64,000 nucleotides of DNA from JAGXOF01 sp046545575 (GCA_046545575.1 JBKGZM010000004.1:3482-67481), one strand, 5' to 3'; shown: positions 1 to 9,635, counted from the stretch's first letter. A program made the numbers and translations. Notes: generated from the sequence alone by a model not told the origin.

Positions 1-114
1 GAGATCTGGGCGTACCTGCACGGAGTGAGCTACATCCGAACTCATGAACCGGGTCCGCTGAGACAATCCGTTACAATGATTCAGGCTATTGAGGGAATTG
101 AGGAATATTCATAA
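1..114 (+). CDS. C-terminal end of a probable dihydropteroate synthase (partial)
   Basis: An open frame enters from the left edge and stops at the TAA at 112-114, giving the last 37 residues of a protein. The segment GVSYIRTHEPGPLRQ resembles the end of dihydropteroate synthases (folate synthesis), where a G-A-x-x-(V/I)-R-x-H-(D/E) strand precedes the last helix. This rests on a short motif only, so the family call is tentative. It is not the C-terminus of PheS, which might have been expected upstream of pheT. Confidence 0.4.
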   Translation, partial: EIWAYLHGVSYIRTHEPGPLRQSVTMIQAIEGIEEYS

Positions 115-124
115 CCCCCTTTAT

Positions 125-143
125 CCCCCTTATCTTAAGGGGG
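125..143. repeat. C-run/G-run palindromic dispersed repeat, copy 1
   Basis: The arms 125-132 and 136-143 are perfect inverted repeats (ccccctta / taaggggg) with a 3-nt loop. The wider element, about 111-145, is nearly identical to the reverse complement of 63680-63716 at the other end of the window. Related copies lie at 6385, 60951 and 63747. It sits between a gene end and pheT and may act as a transcription-stopping hairpin, but there is no T-run. Confidence 0.7.
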
Positions 144-277
144 AAAGTACTGAAAACTGGACTATTTTCAATTGGGTTGCTCTCATTCGGGGTTGATATC
201 ATCGCCGTAGCGAGGAGATAATACAACTCAGTGATGGGAAGTAGGAAAAAGTATATGGGGTCTATTGAGGAGATTAA

Positions 278-2680
278 ATGAAGGTTTCACTGAAGTGGCT
301 TAAAGATTACGTCGACGTAAACATACCGGTGGATGATCTGGCGTATAAGCTCACCATGGCCGGACTGGAGGTCGATGAGGTCGAGACAATTGGCGCCGGG
401 TGGGAGAACATTCTTGTCGGTGAGGTGCTCGGACTGGACAAGCATCCAAACGCGGATAAACTTCAGCTTGCCACCGTTGATCTGGGCCAGGAGCAGTGGA
501 CAGTGATCTGCGGGGCTCCCAACATCGCGCCAGGGCAAAAGATAGCCTATGCCAAAGTAGGAGCTAGGCTCTATGACGGGCACACCGGCGAACTCATGAA
601 ACTCAAACCGGCCAAGATACGTGGCGTGCGCTCGGAGGGTATGGTCTGCTCCGAGAAGGAACTGGGCATCTCCGAGAACCATGAAGGGATACTGGTCCTG
701 CCCGGCGATGCTCCGACCGGAAAGCCCCTTGCTGATTATATGGGAGACACAGTTCTCAATGTAAGTGTAACACCCAACAGGCCCGACTGCCTTAGCATGA
801 TCGGCATCGCACGTGAAGTGGCTGCCCTCACAGGGTCCGATTTGCATCTGCCCGAGGCTCAATATCGGGAACAGGATGTCTCAACGGAGGACATGATCTC
901 GATCGAGATCGTCGATCCGGACCTCTGTCCGCGGTATTCCGCTGGCATCATCCAGGACGTTAAAATTGCCCCGTCTCCGCAATGGATGCAGGAACGCCTT
1001 CTGGCGGCGGGGCAGCGTCCGATCAGCAACATCGTGGATGTGACCAATTTCGTGATGCTGGAATACGGGCAGCCCCTGCATGCGTTTGATTACGAAGGGG
1101 TCAAGGAGAGAAAGATAATCGTCCGGCGCGCGCGAGATGATGAGAAGCTCGTTACGCTGGATGGCCAGGACCGTCAACTCAACAGGGATACGCTGGTAAT
1201 CGCCGACGAGGAATACCCCGTCGCGCTGGCGGGGGTGATGGGAGGGACGGAAAGCGAGATCACGGAAAGGACTACTACGATTCTTCTGGAATCGGCCAAT
1301 TTCAATAATGTGAACATACGCCGTACGTCATTCAGACTTGGACTTGCGAGCGAAGCTTCCTCTCGTTTTGACAAAGGTATCAGTCCCAACCTTACGATAC
1401 CCGCCTTACAACGCGCCCTCGATCTCATGGCCCGATTCGGCGGGGGAAAAATAGCCAGGGGAATCGTCGATGCGTACCCGGGACGCCCTGCCCAAAAGGA
1501 GCCTGTTCTGCTCTCCGCACAGCGGGCAAAGCAGGTGTTGGGTGTCGACTTCGGGATCGAGAGGATCAAGGAAGCCCTCGAATCCCTGGGGTTCACCTGT
1601 GAGCACACCAGCGATTCAGAGCTATCCGTTTGGCCGCCTTACTGGCGTACGGATATCAGGCTCGCTGATGACCTGGTCGAAGAGGTGGCGCGCATCATAG
1701 GCTATGACCAGATTCCCACGACCATGCTCAGCGCAGAGGTGCCCCACCACGAGCCAACCCCGCTTCGTTTTCTGCGAGAACAGATACAGGACATCCTGTC
1801 AGGCTGTGGAATGCAGGAGGTTATCAATTACTCTTTGACCAGCCGGGATATACTGGAAAAGACAAGATATCAGGGGGAGTCCGGTGAACCGCTGCGGGTT
1901 GCCAATCCGCTGAGTCGTGAGCAAGAATTACTGCGCATCGACCTGCGTGGAGGATTGTTAAAGGTCTTTGCCAATGCCGAAAGACATCAAGATCATGGCG
2001 TTATGCTCTTCGAAGTTGGGAAGGTCTATTTGCCTCGAGAGGGGGATTTGCCATATGAGAGAGAGACTCTCGGAGGGATACTGGGCGGCCCTCGATTTGG
2101 AAGGTCTTGGTTGGGAGAAGAAGGCGCTCTAGACTTCTACTACGCCAAGGGCATACTGGACACGTTGTTCGAACGCCTGGGCGCGGAAGCCAGGTTCGAG
2201 CCATCCGATGACCCCATTCTACTGCCCGGTCGCACGGCCAGCATTTCCGTCAACGGGGAAAATGTAGGCGTTATCGGCGAACTCCACCCCGATATAGCCG
2301 CTGAGTTCGATATCTCATCTGAGCCGGTGTGTTTCTTCGAGCTCGATGTGGACAAGTTACTTCCATTTGCGGAGCGCACCAAAGGGTTCCAGGCACTGCC
2401 GAGGTTTCCCACCAACGACCGGGACCTGGCCCTGTTGGTGGCTACCGATGTACCTGCACAACGGATTCTGGACATCATTTACGGGTATTCTCAGGTAAAG
2501 AGCGCTACCGTGTTCGATGTCTACACGGGCGAACAGGTTCCGAAGGGGAAAAAGTCGCTGGCCTTCTCCATCCGGTACTATTCCCCTGAGCATACCCTGA
2601 CTGACGAAGAGGTGGACAAGATGCAGGAGCGGATTCTGGCGGAGATTAAAAAGGAAGTTGGGGCAGAGATTCGTCAGTAA
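278..2680 (+). CDS. pheT: Phenylalanine--tRNA ligase beta subunit
   Basis: The beta chain of the alpha2-beta2 cytosolic phenylalanyl-tRNA synthetase, which charges tRNA-Phe. At 800 residues it has the full bacterial length. The N-terminal EMAP-type tRNA-binding domain spans roughly residues 40-150, followed by the B3/B4 editing domain (about 205-375), the B5 domain (about 395-470) and the C-terminal ferredoxin-fold anticodon-binding domain (from about 705, FPTNDRDLALLV). The ATG at 278 has a GAGGAG ribosome-binding site close upstream. pheS, usually next door, is not in the window, so the two subunits may be encoded apart or pheS may lie beyond the preceding gene. Confidence 0.97.
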   Translation: MKVSLKWLKDYVDVNIPVDDLAYKLTMAGLEVDEVETIGAGWENILVGEVLGLDKHPNADKLQLATVDLGQEQWTVICGAPNIAPGQKIAYAKVGARLYDGHTGELMKLKPAKIRGVRSEGMVCSEKELGISENHEGILVLPGDAPTGKPLADYMGDTVLNVSVTPNRPDCLSMIGIAREVAALTGSDLHLPEAQYREQDVSTEDMISIEIVDPDLCPRYSAGIIQDVKIAPSPQWMQERLLAAGQRPISNIVDVTNFVMLEYGQPLHAFDYEGVKERKIIVRRARDDEKLVTLDGQDRQLNRDTLVIADEEYPVALAGVMGGTESEITERTTTILLESANFNNVNIRRTSFRLGLASEASSRFDKGISPNLTIPALQRALDLMARFGGGKIARGIVDAYPGRPAQKEPVLLSAQRAKQVLGVDFGIERIKEALESLGFTCEHTSDSELSVWPPYWRTDIRLADDLVEEVARIIGYDQIPTTMLSAEVPHHEPTPLRFLREQIQDILSGCGMQEVINYSLTSRDILEKTRYQGESGEPLRVANPLSREQELLRIDLRGGLLKVFANAERHQDHGVMLFEVGKVYLPREGDLPYERETLGGILGGPRFGRSWLGEEGALDFYYAKGILDTLFERLGAEARFEPSDDPILLPGRTASISVNGENVGVIGELHPDIAAEFDISSEPVCFFELDVDKLLPFAERTKGFQALPRFPTNDRDLALLVATDVPAQRILDIIYGYSQVKSATVFDVYTGEQVPKGKKSLAFSIRYYSPEHTLTDEEVDKMQERILAEIKKEVGAEIRQ

Positions 2681-2695
2681 ATCTGATTTTGACTG

Positions 2696-3130
2696 TTAGT
2701 CCCGTGACTGCAGTTTCTCCAGCCGGCGAGCATGCCTTCCGCCTGTAAACTGAAAGCTGAAGTAGGTTGCGACGATATCTCGCGCAACCCCCTCCCCCAC
2801 CACCCCACCCCCCAGACACAGCACGTTGGCGTCGTTGTGCTCACGCGCCCGACGCGCGCTGAACGTGTCGTGGCAAATCGCAGCCCTGACCCCTGAGATC
2901 CTGTTGGCCGCAATGCTCATCCCTATTCCGTTACTACAGATCAGGATGCCCTGCTGGAACCGTCCGGCCACCACTGCGTCGGCCAGGGGAAAGGCGATAT
3001 CCGGGTAGTCAACGGAGTCCGTGTTAAAACACCCGAAATCCTCATATGTGTGCCCCAGCTCAGCCAGCACCCCCTTAACTACCTGCTTCATATTGAATCC
3101 CGCATGGTCGCTGCCGATAGCGATATGCAT
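2696..3130 (-). CDS. rpiB: Ribose-5-phosphate isomerase B
   Basis: Interconverts ribose 5-phosphate and ribulose 5-phosphate in the pentose phosphate pathway; cytosolic, RpiB/LacAB sugar isomerase family. The start MHIAIGSDHAGF is the family's N-terminal substrate-binding motif. The active-site Cys lies in ICSNGIGMSIAANR, where most members read CGTGIG, a modest variation. The 144-residue length is normal. It follows tsaC on the minus strand with a 24-bp gap, so the two are likely cotranscribed, and it converges with pheT. Confidence 0.95.
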   Translation of the reverse strand: MHIAIGSDHAGFNMKQVVKGVLAELGHTYEDFGCFNTDSVDYPDIAFPLADAVVAGRFQQGILICSNGIGMSIAANRISGVRAAICHDTFSARRAREHNDANVLCLGGGVVGEGVARDIVATYFSFQFTGGRHARRLEKLQSRD

Positions 3131-3154
3131 CCAGTCACCTCCGCTTCTTTGCCT

Positions 3155-3742
3155 CTATGCCTTTTCGATCTGCTTCATGCTGATAGCCCCTTCCCTCAAC
3201 ACTACAGGGTAAAGGTCCGTCACGTCAACCACAGTCGACTCCACCCCTCCCGAGCACCTCCCACCGTCCAGAATGAAATCAACCTCGTTGCCAACCTGCT
3301 GCCGCACATCTTCAGCGGTAACCGGACTGGGCATGCCTGACAGGTTAGCGCTCGTTCCCACAATAGGCTTCCCAACTCCCTGAATAAGGGAAATCGTAAG
3401 CTGGTGATCGGGAATACGCACGGCTATTTTGTCATCCTCTCCGGCCAGCCACCGCGGCGCCCCTTCTGCCCTCTTCATGACCAGCGTGAGAGCTCCCGGG
3501 AGGAAACGCTCAATCAAGTGGTGAGCCAGTTCAGTTATCTCGCCTACCTGCTGAAGCTCTGTTGTCTCAGCCACCAGGAGCGGGAGGGGTTGATGGGAGG
3601 GGCGCTGCTTTATCCGGTAGATCCTCTCCACAGCAAGCTTGTTAAAGGCCTCTGCTCCGACACCGTAGACTGTATCCGTAGGGTAAGCTACCACGCCCCC
3701 GTCTCGTAAAATCTGAATGGCTCTCTGTAGTTCCAGTGTCAT
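3155..3742 (-). CDS. tsaC: L-threonylcarbamoyladenylate synthase (Sua5/YrdC/TsaC family)
   Basis: Makes threonylcarbamoyl-AMP from threonine, bicarbonate and ATP for the t6A37 modification of tRNAs reading ANN codons. The YrdC fold is recognised by GGVVAYPTDTVYGVG near the N-terminus, KQRPSHQPLPLL, and the P-I-V-G-T-S-A-N motif. From the ATG at 3742 the protein is 195 residues, the length of a single-domain TsaC without the Sua5 C-terminal domain. A longer open frame reaches 3901 but its extra N-terminus matches nothing and crosses the promoter region of the divergent guaA, so I reject it. Confidence 0.93.
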   Translation of the reverse strand: MTLELQRAIQILRDGGVVAYPTDTVYGVGAEAFNKLAVERIYRIKQRPSHQPLPLLVAETTELQQVGEITELAHHLIERFLPGALTLVMKRAEGAPRWLAGEDDKIAVRIPDHQLTISLIQGVGKPIVGTSANLSGMPSPVTAEDVRQQVGNEVDFILDGGRCSGGVESTVVDVTDLYPVVLREGAISMKQIEKA

Positions 3743-3848
3743 AGCTAAACATGAGAGAAGTGTTGTGGCAACTTGACTACAGTATATCACAATGATAAGC
3801 TGGAATCGACTCCCTCGCTTCGCTCGGGACAGACTTAGGGGACGCACA

Positions 3849-5417
3849 GTGTATTCCAAGCAAAGCAAAGGTAAACCTACCGAAAAATCAGCCGTGGTCA
3901 TTGACTTTGGATCACAATACAGCTGGCTGATTGCCCGCCGCGTCCGCGAATGCGGAGTCTACTCCGAGGTTGTCTCGTACGATGCCCCCTGGGAAAAGGT
4001 ACAAAAGCTAAACCCGGTGTGTTTTATCCTCTCTGGAGGCCCTGGCAGCGTCTATGATAAAGGGGCACCACTGGCTCCCAACTACGTTTTCGAGAGCGGA
4101 CTCCCCGTTCTCGGCATATGTTACGGGCTGCAAGCAACCGCATATCAGCTTGGCGGGCAGGTCGCCCTGGCGGAAAAGCACGAATACGGCCTGGCTATGC
4201 TCTACAAAAACGACACGGATGTGCCCCTGTTTGATGGCCTATCCGATGCAATACCGGTATGGATGAGCCATGGGGATCAGCTTATTGAAATGCCACCCGG
4301 ATTCCACAATATTGGATATACTGAAAATTCCCCGCTGGCCGCCATCGCAAACGATAATAAGATTATCGGTATACAGTTCCATCCCGAGGTCGTGCATACC
4401 CCGCAGGGCAAGGATATCCTGGCCAACTTCCTCTTCAGGATCTGTCGGGCCGAAGGGACATGGACCCCCCAGGATTTCGTCAAACAGCAAATCACCCGCA
4501 TAAGAAAGAAGGTTGGAAAAGGGAAAGTGGTCTGTGCGCTTTCAGGTGGGGTTGATTCCTCTGTTGTTGCCACTTTGGTACATAGAGCTATCGGCGACCA
4601 GTTAACGGCGATTTTCGTGAACAACGGCCTTCTTCGCCGGGAGGAGATTGAGCGCTCACTCAGGACATTCCGCAATAACCTCAAGATGAACGTCCACTAC
4701 GTCGACGCCACCGACAGGTTTCTGGAAACGCTGAGCGGAGTTATCGACCCCGAGGAAAAGCGCCGCAAAATCGGCAATGAGTTCATAAAGGTTTTCGAGG
4801 AGGAAGCGAACACCATTGGAGAGGTTGATTTCCTGGCCCAGGGGACCCTCTACCCCGATGTCATAGAGAGCACAGCTACCGTAAGCAGGTCATCATCGAC
4901 GATAAAAACGCATCACAATGTAGGTGGCTTGCCTGAAGCCATGAACCTCAAACTTATTGAGCCGCTTCGGTACCTGTTCAAGGACGAAGTCAGGCAGGTA
5001 GGGACTACTCTCGGCCTTCCCGAGGAAATGGTCTGGCGGCAGCCATTCCCGGGGCCCGGACTGGCCATTCGGGTAATCGGCGAGGTCACAAAGGAACGAC
5101 TGGAGACCCTGCGCGCCGCCGACTGGATAGTGATGAACGAGATAAAGAAGGCGAAGCTCTACAGGCAGTTGTGGCAGAGCTTCGCCGTTCTGACACCGCT
5201 TAGAAGCGTGGGGGTAATGGGAGACTACCGGACATACAAGCACGCAATAGCCATCCGGGCAGTTACTTCCGAGGACGCAATGACCGCTGACTGGGCACGC
5301 TTGCCCTACGATTTGCTGGCCCACATCTCCAATCGTATCGTCAACGAAGTCGAGGGCGTGAATCGAGTTGTGTATGATATCTCCTCCAAGCCGCCAGCTA
5401 CAATTGAGTGGGAATGA
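3849..5417 (+). CDS. guaA: GMP synthase (glutamine-hydrolysing)
   Basis: Converts XMP, glutamine and ATP to GMP, the last step of guanine nucleotide synthesis. A class I glutamine amidotransferase domain carries the nucleophilic Cys in GICYGLQ and the His/Glu of FHPE. The ATP pyrophosphatase domain carries the P-loop SGGVDSS, and the C-terminal dimerisation domain ends in the usual IEWE. I choose the GTG at 3849, preceded by AGGGG at a good distance; this gives 522 residues, typical of the family. An in-frame ATG at 3792 would add 19 residues, lacks a Shine-Dalgarno sequence, and falls in a repeat-like stretch (ctccctcgcttcgctcggga). Confidence 0.96.
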   Translation: MYSKQSKGKPTEKSAVVIDFGSQYSWLIARRVRECGVYSEVVSYDAPWEKVQKLNPVCFILSGGPGSVYDKGAPLAPNYVFESGLPVLGICYGLQATAYQLGGQVALAEKHEYGLAMLYKNDTDVPLFDGLSDAIPVWMSHGDQLIEMPPGFHNIGYTENSPLAAIANDNKIIGIQFHPEVVHTPQGKDILANFLFRICRAEGTWTPQDFVKQQITRIRKKVGKGKVVCALSGGVDSSVVATLVHRAIGDQLTAIFVNNGLLRREEIERSLRTFRNNLKMNVHYVDATDRFLETLSGVIDPEEKRRKIGNEFIKVFEEEANTIGEVDFLAQGTLYPDVIESTATVSRSSSTIKTHHNVGGLPEAMNLKLIEPLRYLFKDEVRQVGTTLGLPEEMVWRQPFPGPGLAIRVIGEVTKERLETLRAADWIVMNEIKKAKLYRQLWQSFAVLTPLRSVGVMGDYRTYKHAIAIRAVTSEDAMTADWARLPYDLLAHISNRIVNEVEGVNRVVYDISSKPPATIEWE

Positions 5418-5429
5418 TAGGGGGTAAAT

Positions 5430-6311
5430 ATGAAATCGATACTAAAGACTATAACATGTGTGCTACTGATAGCCGTTGTCGTGCTTGCCCTGGTTGGCTG
5501 CAACCAGGCAGGTGAGAGCGTGACCCAAGAAGGTGATGGCGAGATTACCCAGCAAGAACTGGTCGAGAAAGCCATCAGCGCGCAAGAAGGGGTGAAAACT
5601 TCCCAGTTCGACATGAAGATGTCGGTAGACATGAGCGGGGAGACCAGCGAGCAAAAACTCGACATGAGTATGGCATACGACATGTCAGGGAAAGTGGACA
5701 GAGTCAATAAAAGAATGCAAATGACGGTCATTATAAGCATGGATATGCCCCAACAGGAAGAAGATTCCCAATCAGTCCAGGGGCGAATGACGATATATTC
5801 CCTGGCTGATGCGATGTATATGAAAATGAGTGTCCCTGGAACGCCGGAGCAATGGACCAAAAGCCCAATGCCCGAAGGCTCCTGGGAAAATCGCATTAAC
5901 CAACAAATCGAACTCCTGGAAGAGTCACAAATCGCAATATCGGGTGAGGAAACAGTTGAAAACGTAAGCTGCTATGCAGTCGAGTTTACACCGAGCAAGG
6001 AGAAGATGTGGGAGCTAATCCAACAGCAATGGCCGGGCCAAACAACCCAGGATAAGCCATCCAACCTGGACGAGATAATTCAGAGTATGGACCTCAAACA
6101 ATGGATCGACAAAGATACCTTTTTGCCCGTAAAAGAGGAAACACAGATAACTATGGAAATAAGCCCGGAAGCAATGCAGATGCCGACTTCTGAAGGCGGG
6201 AAAATGGAAATGACGATGGATATAGTGGCAAACTATCACAGCTATAATGAACCTGTCTCCATTGAGTTGCCCCCTGAGGCGGAAAACGCTGAAATGCAAA
6301 CTACGGAGTAA
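5430..6311 (+). CDS. Lipoprotein, DUF6612/LolA-like fold
   Basis: A 293-residue secreted lipoprotein. The N-terminus has a basic start, a hydrophobic stretch and the lipobox LVGC, so Cys24 should be lipidated. The mature part has many amphipathic beta strands rich in Met, with pairs such as DMKMSVDMSG and MKMSVPGTPEQW. That pattern is seen in DUF6612 and LolA/LppX-like lipid-binding proteins of Gram-positive and Chloroflexota surfaces. It starts 12 bp after guaA with a GGGGG ribosome-binding site and may be read through from it. The substrate is unknown. Confidence 0.75.
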   Translation: MKSILKTITCVLLIAVVVLALVGCNQAGESVTQEGDGEITQQELVEKAISAQEGVKTSQFDMKMSVDMSGETSEQKLDMSMAYDMSGKVDRVNKRMQMTVIISMDMPQQEEDSQSVQGRMTIYSLADAMYMKMSVPGTPEQWTKSPMPEGSWENRINQQIELLEESQIAISGEETVENVSCYAVEFTPSKEKMWELIQQQWPGQTTQDKPSNLDEIIQSMDLKQWIDKDTFLPVKEETQITMEISPEAMQMPTSEGGKMEMTMDIVANYHSYNEPVSIELPPEAENAEMQTTE

Positions 6312-6384
6312 ATTCCGCTAAGCTGGCGTTATGGTGACAAGAACAATCTCCAATTTCATTCCGGCTCGCCAGAGGCGAATGGCA

Positions 6385-6430
6385 ATCCCCCTTAGTCCCC
6401 CTTTGGTAAAGGGGGATTTAGGGGGATTAA
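6385..6430. repeat. C-run/G-run palindromic dispersed repeat, copy 2
   Basis: Alternating C5-6 and G5-6 tracts (aatccccctta, ggtaaaggggga, ttaggggga) form an imperfect hairpin in the 208-bp gap between the lipoprotein gene and purD. The same element occurs at 125, 60951, 63680 and 63747. Confidence 0.7.
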
Positions 6431-6519
6431 AGAGATTGCGGATCAAACACAGAATGACAAATTGGTTAGCTATTAGCCTGACATGACACCAAGGATAAGC
6501 GAGAAGTGAGCAACGCACC

Positions 6520-7785
6520 ATGAGAATCCTCGTCATCGGCAACGGAGCCAGGGAGCATACCCTCGCCTGGAAGATCGCCCAGAGCCCCAGGGTGGACAAG
6601 CTTTTCATAGCTCCCGGCAATGCCAGCACCGCAACAATCGGGGAGAACCTGGATGTAGCAGCCGACGATATCCCATCTCTGACCAAAGCAGCCCAGGACA
6701 ATAGAATAGATTTGGTGATCGTAGGCCCCGAAGCCCCGCTGGTGTCGGGCATTGTTGATGCCCTTCAAGAGGTGGGCATTCCCGCTTTCGGACCCGACGC
6801 GCAAGCAGCGCAGATCGAGGGAAGCAAGGCATTCGCCAAGGACCTGATGCAAAAACACAATATACCCTGCGCCGAGAGCGCCACTTTTACCTCGATTGCC
6901 GATGCATCAGATTATGTCAAGAAGCAGTCTTTCCCGCTCGTGATAAAAGCCGATGGGCTCGCCGCAGGCAAGGGGTCTATTACCGTCGAATCTCAAGAGT
7001 CCGCACTGCAGGTCCTCTCCGATTTGATGGAAAGGCGCATCTTCGGTGATGCAGGAGACAGAGTCGTAATCGAGGAATGCCTGGTAGGCAAAGAGGTAAG
7101 CCTTGTGTCTTTCACGGATGGGAAAACGACAGTTCCCATGATCTCCGCCTGCGACTATAAGCGGGCTCTGGACAACGACCAGGGCCCCAACACCGGCGGC
7201 ATGGGCAGCTACAGCCCCTCCGAGTTCTTCACTCCCGAGCTCTCAGAGCAGGTGATGAAGACCATTGTCAATCCCACGATAAAGGCCCTCGAACAGGCAG
7301 GTATTGCCTACAAGGGAGTGCTGTATGCGGGACTCATGATAACCTCAGAGGGGCCAAAGGTCCTGGAATTCAACGCCCGTTTCGGCGACCCGGAGACCCA
7401 AGTCGTGCTCCCCTTGCTTGAAACCGATCTCGTGGACATCATACAGGCGGTGACTAACGAAAAGCTGGACCAAATGAATATTCAGTGGAAAGATGAGGTG
7501 TGCGTGGGAGTAGTGATGGCCTCAGGCGGCTATCCGGGCAGTTACGAGAAAGGGTTCCCGATAGAAGGACTGAATAATGTCAATGACGATGTCCTCGTGT
7601 TCCATGCCGGCACAAAGAACAATGAATCAGGACAGATCATAACATCCGGCGGCCGGGTGCTTACCGTCGTCGCTACAGGCAAGACATATTCTGATGCCCG
7701 TTCTAAAGTCTATGAAAACGCGGAGCGTATCCGCTTTGAAGGGTGTCAATACAGGAAGGATATCGGAATCGTCAATGCTAAATAG
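6520..7785 (+). CDS. purD: Phosphoribosylamine--glycine ligase (GAR synthetase)
   Basis: ATP-grasp enzyme joining glycine to phosphoribosylamine, step 2 of purine synthesis. It opens with the Rossmann-like MRILVIGNGAREH, followed by the PurD signature IVGPEAPLVSG. The ATP-grasp motifs VIKADGLAAGKG and EFNARFGDPETQ are intact. At 421 residues it has full monofunctional length. It is the first gene of a purD-purE-purB run with gaps of 18 and 4 bp, so one purine transcript is likely. Confidence 0.97.
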   Translation: MRILVIGNGAREHTLAWKIAQSPRVDKLFIAPGNASTATIGENLDVAADDIPSLTKAAQDNRIDLVIVGPEAPLVSGIVDALQEVGIPAFGPDAQAAQIEGSKAFAKDLMQKHNIPCAESATFTSIADASDYVKKQSFPLVIKADGLAAGKGSITVESQESALQVLSDLMERRIFGDAGDRVVIEECLVGKEVSLVSFTDGKTTVPMISACDYKRALDNDQGPNTGGMGSYSPSEFFTPELSEQVMKTIVNPTIKALEQAGIAYKGVLYAGLMITSEGPKVLEFNARFGDPETQVVLPLLETDLVDIIQAVTNEKLDQMNIQWKDEVCVGVVMASGGYPGSYEKGFPIEGLNNVNDDVLVFHAGTKNNESGQIITSGGRVLTVVATGKTYSDARSKVYENAERIRFEGCQYRKDIGIVNAK

Positions 7786-7803
7786 CAATGGAGGAGCTGT
7801 GCG

Positions 7804-8256
7804 ATGCCACTAGTCGGCGTAGTAATGGGTTCAAAGTCGGACTCCGAGGTGATGCAGCCGGCGCTTGATGCGCTTGCCCAACTTGGTGTTGAGTATGAGG
7901 TAAATGTAATATCCGCCCATCGTACTCCGGTAAAGGTCCAGGAGTATACTCAAAATGCCCATGAGCGAGGCATCGAGATCATCATCGCCGGGGCGGGGAA
8001 GGCAGCCCATCTGCCCGGCGTTATCGCCAGTTGGACCACACTCCCCGTCATAGGAATTCCCCTCGCTTCAGGGGAAATGGGAGGACTGGATTCCCTCCTC
8101 TCCATTGTCCAGATGCCCCCCGGAGTGCCCGTGGCCTGCGTTGCAGTGGGAGGTGCCAAAAATGCTGCCTTGCTCGCCGCCCAGATTCTAGGGTTGAAAC
8201 ACTACGAAATAAGAAAATCTTACGAAGAATACCGCCAGAGGCTCGCGGAGGGATAA
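7804..8256 (+). CDS. purE: N5-carboxyaminoimidazole ribonucleotide mutase
   Basis: Class I PurE, which moves the carboxyl group of N5-CAIR to give CAIR in purine synthesis. Diagnostic segments are GSKSDSEVM at the phosphate site, SAHRTP with the catalytic His, and GAGKAAHLPGV. The 150-residue length is normal. A GGAGGAG ribosome-binding site precedes the ATG. purK, its usual partner, is not in the window. Confidence 0.97.
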   Translation: MPLVGVVMGSKSDSEVMQPALDALAQLGVEYEVNVISAHRTPVKVQEYTQNAHERGIEIIIAGAGKAAHLPGVIASWTTLPVIGIPLASGEMGGLDSLLSIVQMPPGVPVACVAVGGAKNAALLAAQILGLKHYEIRKSYEEYRQRLAEG

Positions 8257-8260
8257 CTTC

Positions 8261-9550
8261 ATGATCGAGAGATACTCACGACCTGAGATGGTTCAGGTCT
8301 GGTCGGAAAAGAACAAATTCGATAAATGGCTTCAGGTGGAATTGGCCGTCTGCGAGGCATGGGCCGAAGTCGGTGTCATCCCCAAAGAGGAAATCCCGAA
8401 AATAAAGAAGGCCACCCTGAACATCGAGCGGATGAAGGAAATCCTCGAGGTTACCCATCACGATGTGACAGCATTCCTTAAGGCCGTCTCGGAAAGCCTC
8501 GGCGAAGAGGCACGCTTCATACACCTGGGACTCACTTCGTCCGACATCATGGACACCGCGTTAAGCATCCAGATGCGTGAGGCTACCGACATTCTGGAGC
8601 GCGACCTTGAAGGGCTTGCCTCTGCTATTCGACGAAAAGCATTAGAACATAAACATACAATGATGATGGGACGAACTCATGGTATTCATGCTGAGCCTAC
8701 CACGTTCGGACTCAGGATGGCACTCTGGCATGAGGAGTTGAAGCGCCATCAGAAGAGGATTGCTGAAGCCAAAAGCGAGATTTCGGTAGGCAAGATATCA
8801 GGGGCAGTAGGCACACATGCTACAGTACCATTGGAGGTTGAGGACATCGCCTGCGGCAAGTTAGGTCTCGAAGCTGCCAGGGTCTCGAGTCAGATCATCC
8901 AGCGCGACCGCCATGCCGAGTTTATCACCACGCTGGGGCTGATCGCCAGCTCACTGGAGAAATTCGCCACCGAGATAAGGAGTCTGCAACGCACCGAGAC
9001 CCTGGAGGTTGAAGAACCCTTCGAGGAAGGCCAAACGGGTTCATCGGCCATGCCCCATAAGCGCAACCCCGAGCTGTGTGAGCGCATCTGCGGGTTGGCC
9101 AGACTCATTCGGGGCCACTCTACAGCTTCCATGGAAAACATCTCTCTATGGCATGAGAGAGATATAAGTCACTCTTCCACTGAACGTATAATCCTGCCCG
9201 ACTCCTGCCTGGCACTGGACTACATGCTGAGCATCTTCACCTATGTCATGAAAGGACTCCAGGTCTATCCCGAGAATATGCGTCGCAATGTAGAGCTCAC
9301 TGGCGGTTTGATCTTTTCCCAAAGGGTGCTCACCGCACTGATCGAGCAGAAAGGGTTCAGCAGGCATGAGGCCTACGAACTCGTACAGCGGAATGCCATG
9401 AAAGCCTGGCAAGGAGAAGGCAACTTCCTCGACTTACTGCTCGCCGATCCCGAGGTCACCCTCTCCGACGATGAGCTGCGCTCGATATTCGATTATAATT
9501 TTTTCCTTAAAAACATTAATGCGATCTTCGGGCGGGTGGGGCTGGAGTAA
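8261..9550 (+). CDS. purB: Adenylosuccinate lyase
   Basis: Cleaves SAICAR and adenylosuccinate, releasing fumarate, in purine synthesis. It belongs to the fumarase/aspartase superfamily: the first conserved region includes GRTHGIHAEPTTFG and the signature loop is GSSAMPHKRNP, carrying the catalytic Ser. The 429-residue length is usual. The gene starts 4 bp after purE. Its last 90 bases are the left border of an accessory island: diverged copies of this 3' end recur at 12095-12292 and 12788-12826. Confidence 0.97.
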   Translation: MIERYSRPEMVQVWSEKNKFDKWLQVELAVCEAWAEVGVIPKEEIPKIKKATLNIERMKEILEVTHHDVTAFLKAVSESLGEEARFIHLGLTSSDIMDTALSIQMREATDILERDLEGLASAIRRKALEHKHTMMMGRTHGIHAEPTTFGLRMALWHEELKRHQKRIAEAKSEISVGKISGAVGTHATVPLEVEDIACGKLGLEAARVSSQIIQRDRHAEFITTLGLIASSLEKFATEIRSLQRTETLEVEEPFEEGQTGSSAMPHKRNPELCERICGLARLIRGHSTASMENISLWHERDISHSSTERIILPDSCLALDYMLSIFTYVMKGLQVYPENMRRNVELTGGLIFSQRVLTALIEQKGFSRHEAYELVQRNAMKAWQGEGNFLDLLLADPEVTLSDDELRSIFDYNFFLKNINAIFGRVGLE

Positions 9551-9581
9551 TCAGGCCATCACAATATCATCCCGGCCAAAG

Positions 9582-9623
9582 CCGGAATCCAGATGTAGGG
9601 ACAGGTCTTTAGACCTGTCCGAA
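9582..9623 (+). repeat. 42-bp perfect direct repeat, left copy
   Basis: The 42 bases 9582-9623 are identical to 12426-12467. They contain the palindrome acaggtctttagacctgt. The two copies bracket the CPBP, TetR-remnant, Panacea and toxin genes, and each copy lies 30-150 bp beyond a purB 3' end (real or remnant), so the unit may be duplicated purB-flanking sequence. Confidence 0.9.
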
Positions 9624-9635
9624 AAAGGCTGCAGC

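Noticed and set aside
115..277. T-box leader before pheT
   Set aside because: No T-box sequence or specifier-stem pattern is visible; the gap holds a palindromic repeat and a plain ribosome-binding site.
1174..1608. Long minus-strand frames inside pheT and other housekeeping genes
   Set aside because: They are antisense shadows of strongly recognised genes, with no homology or ribosome-binding site.
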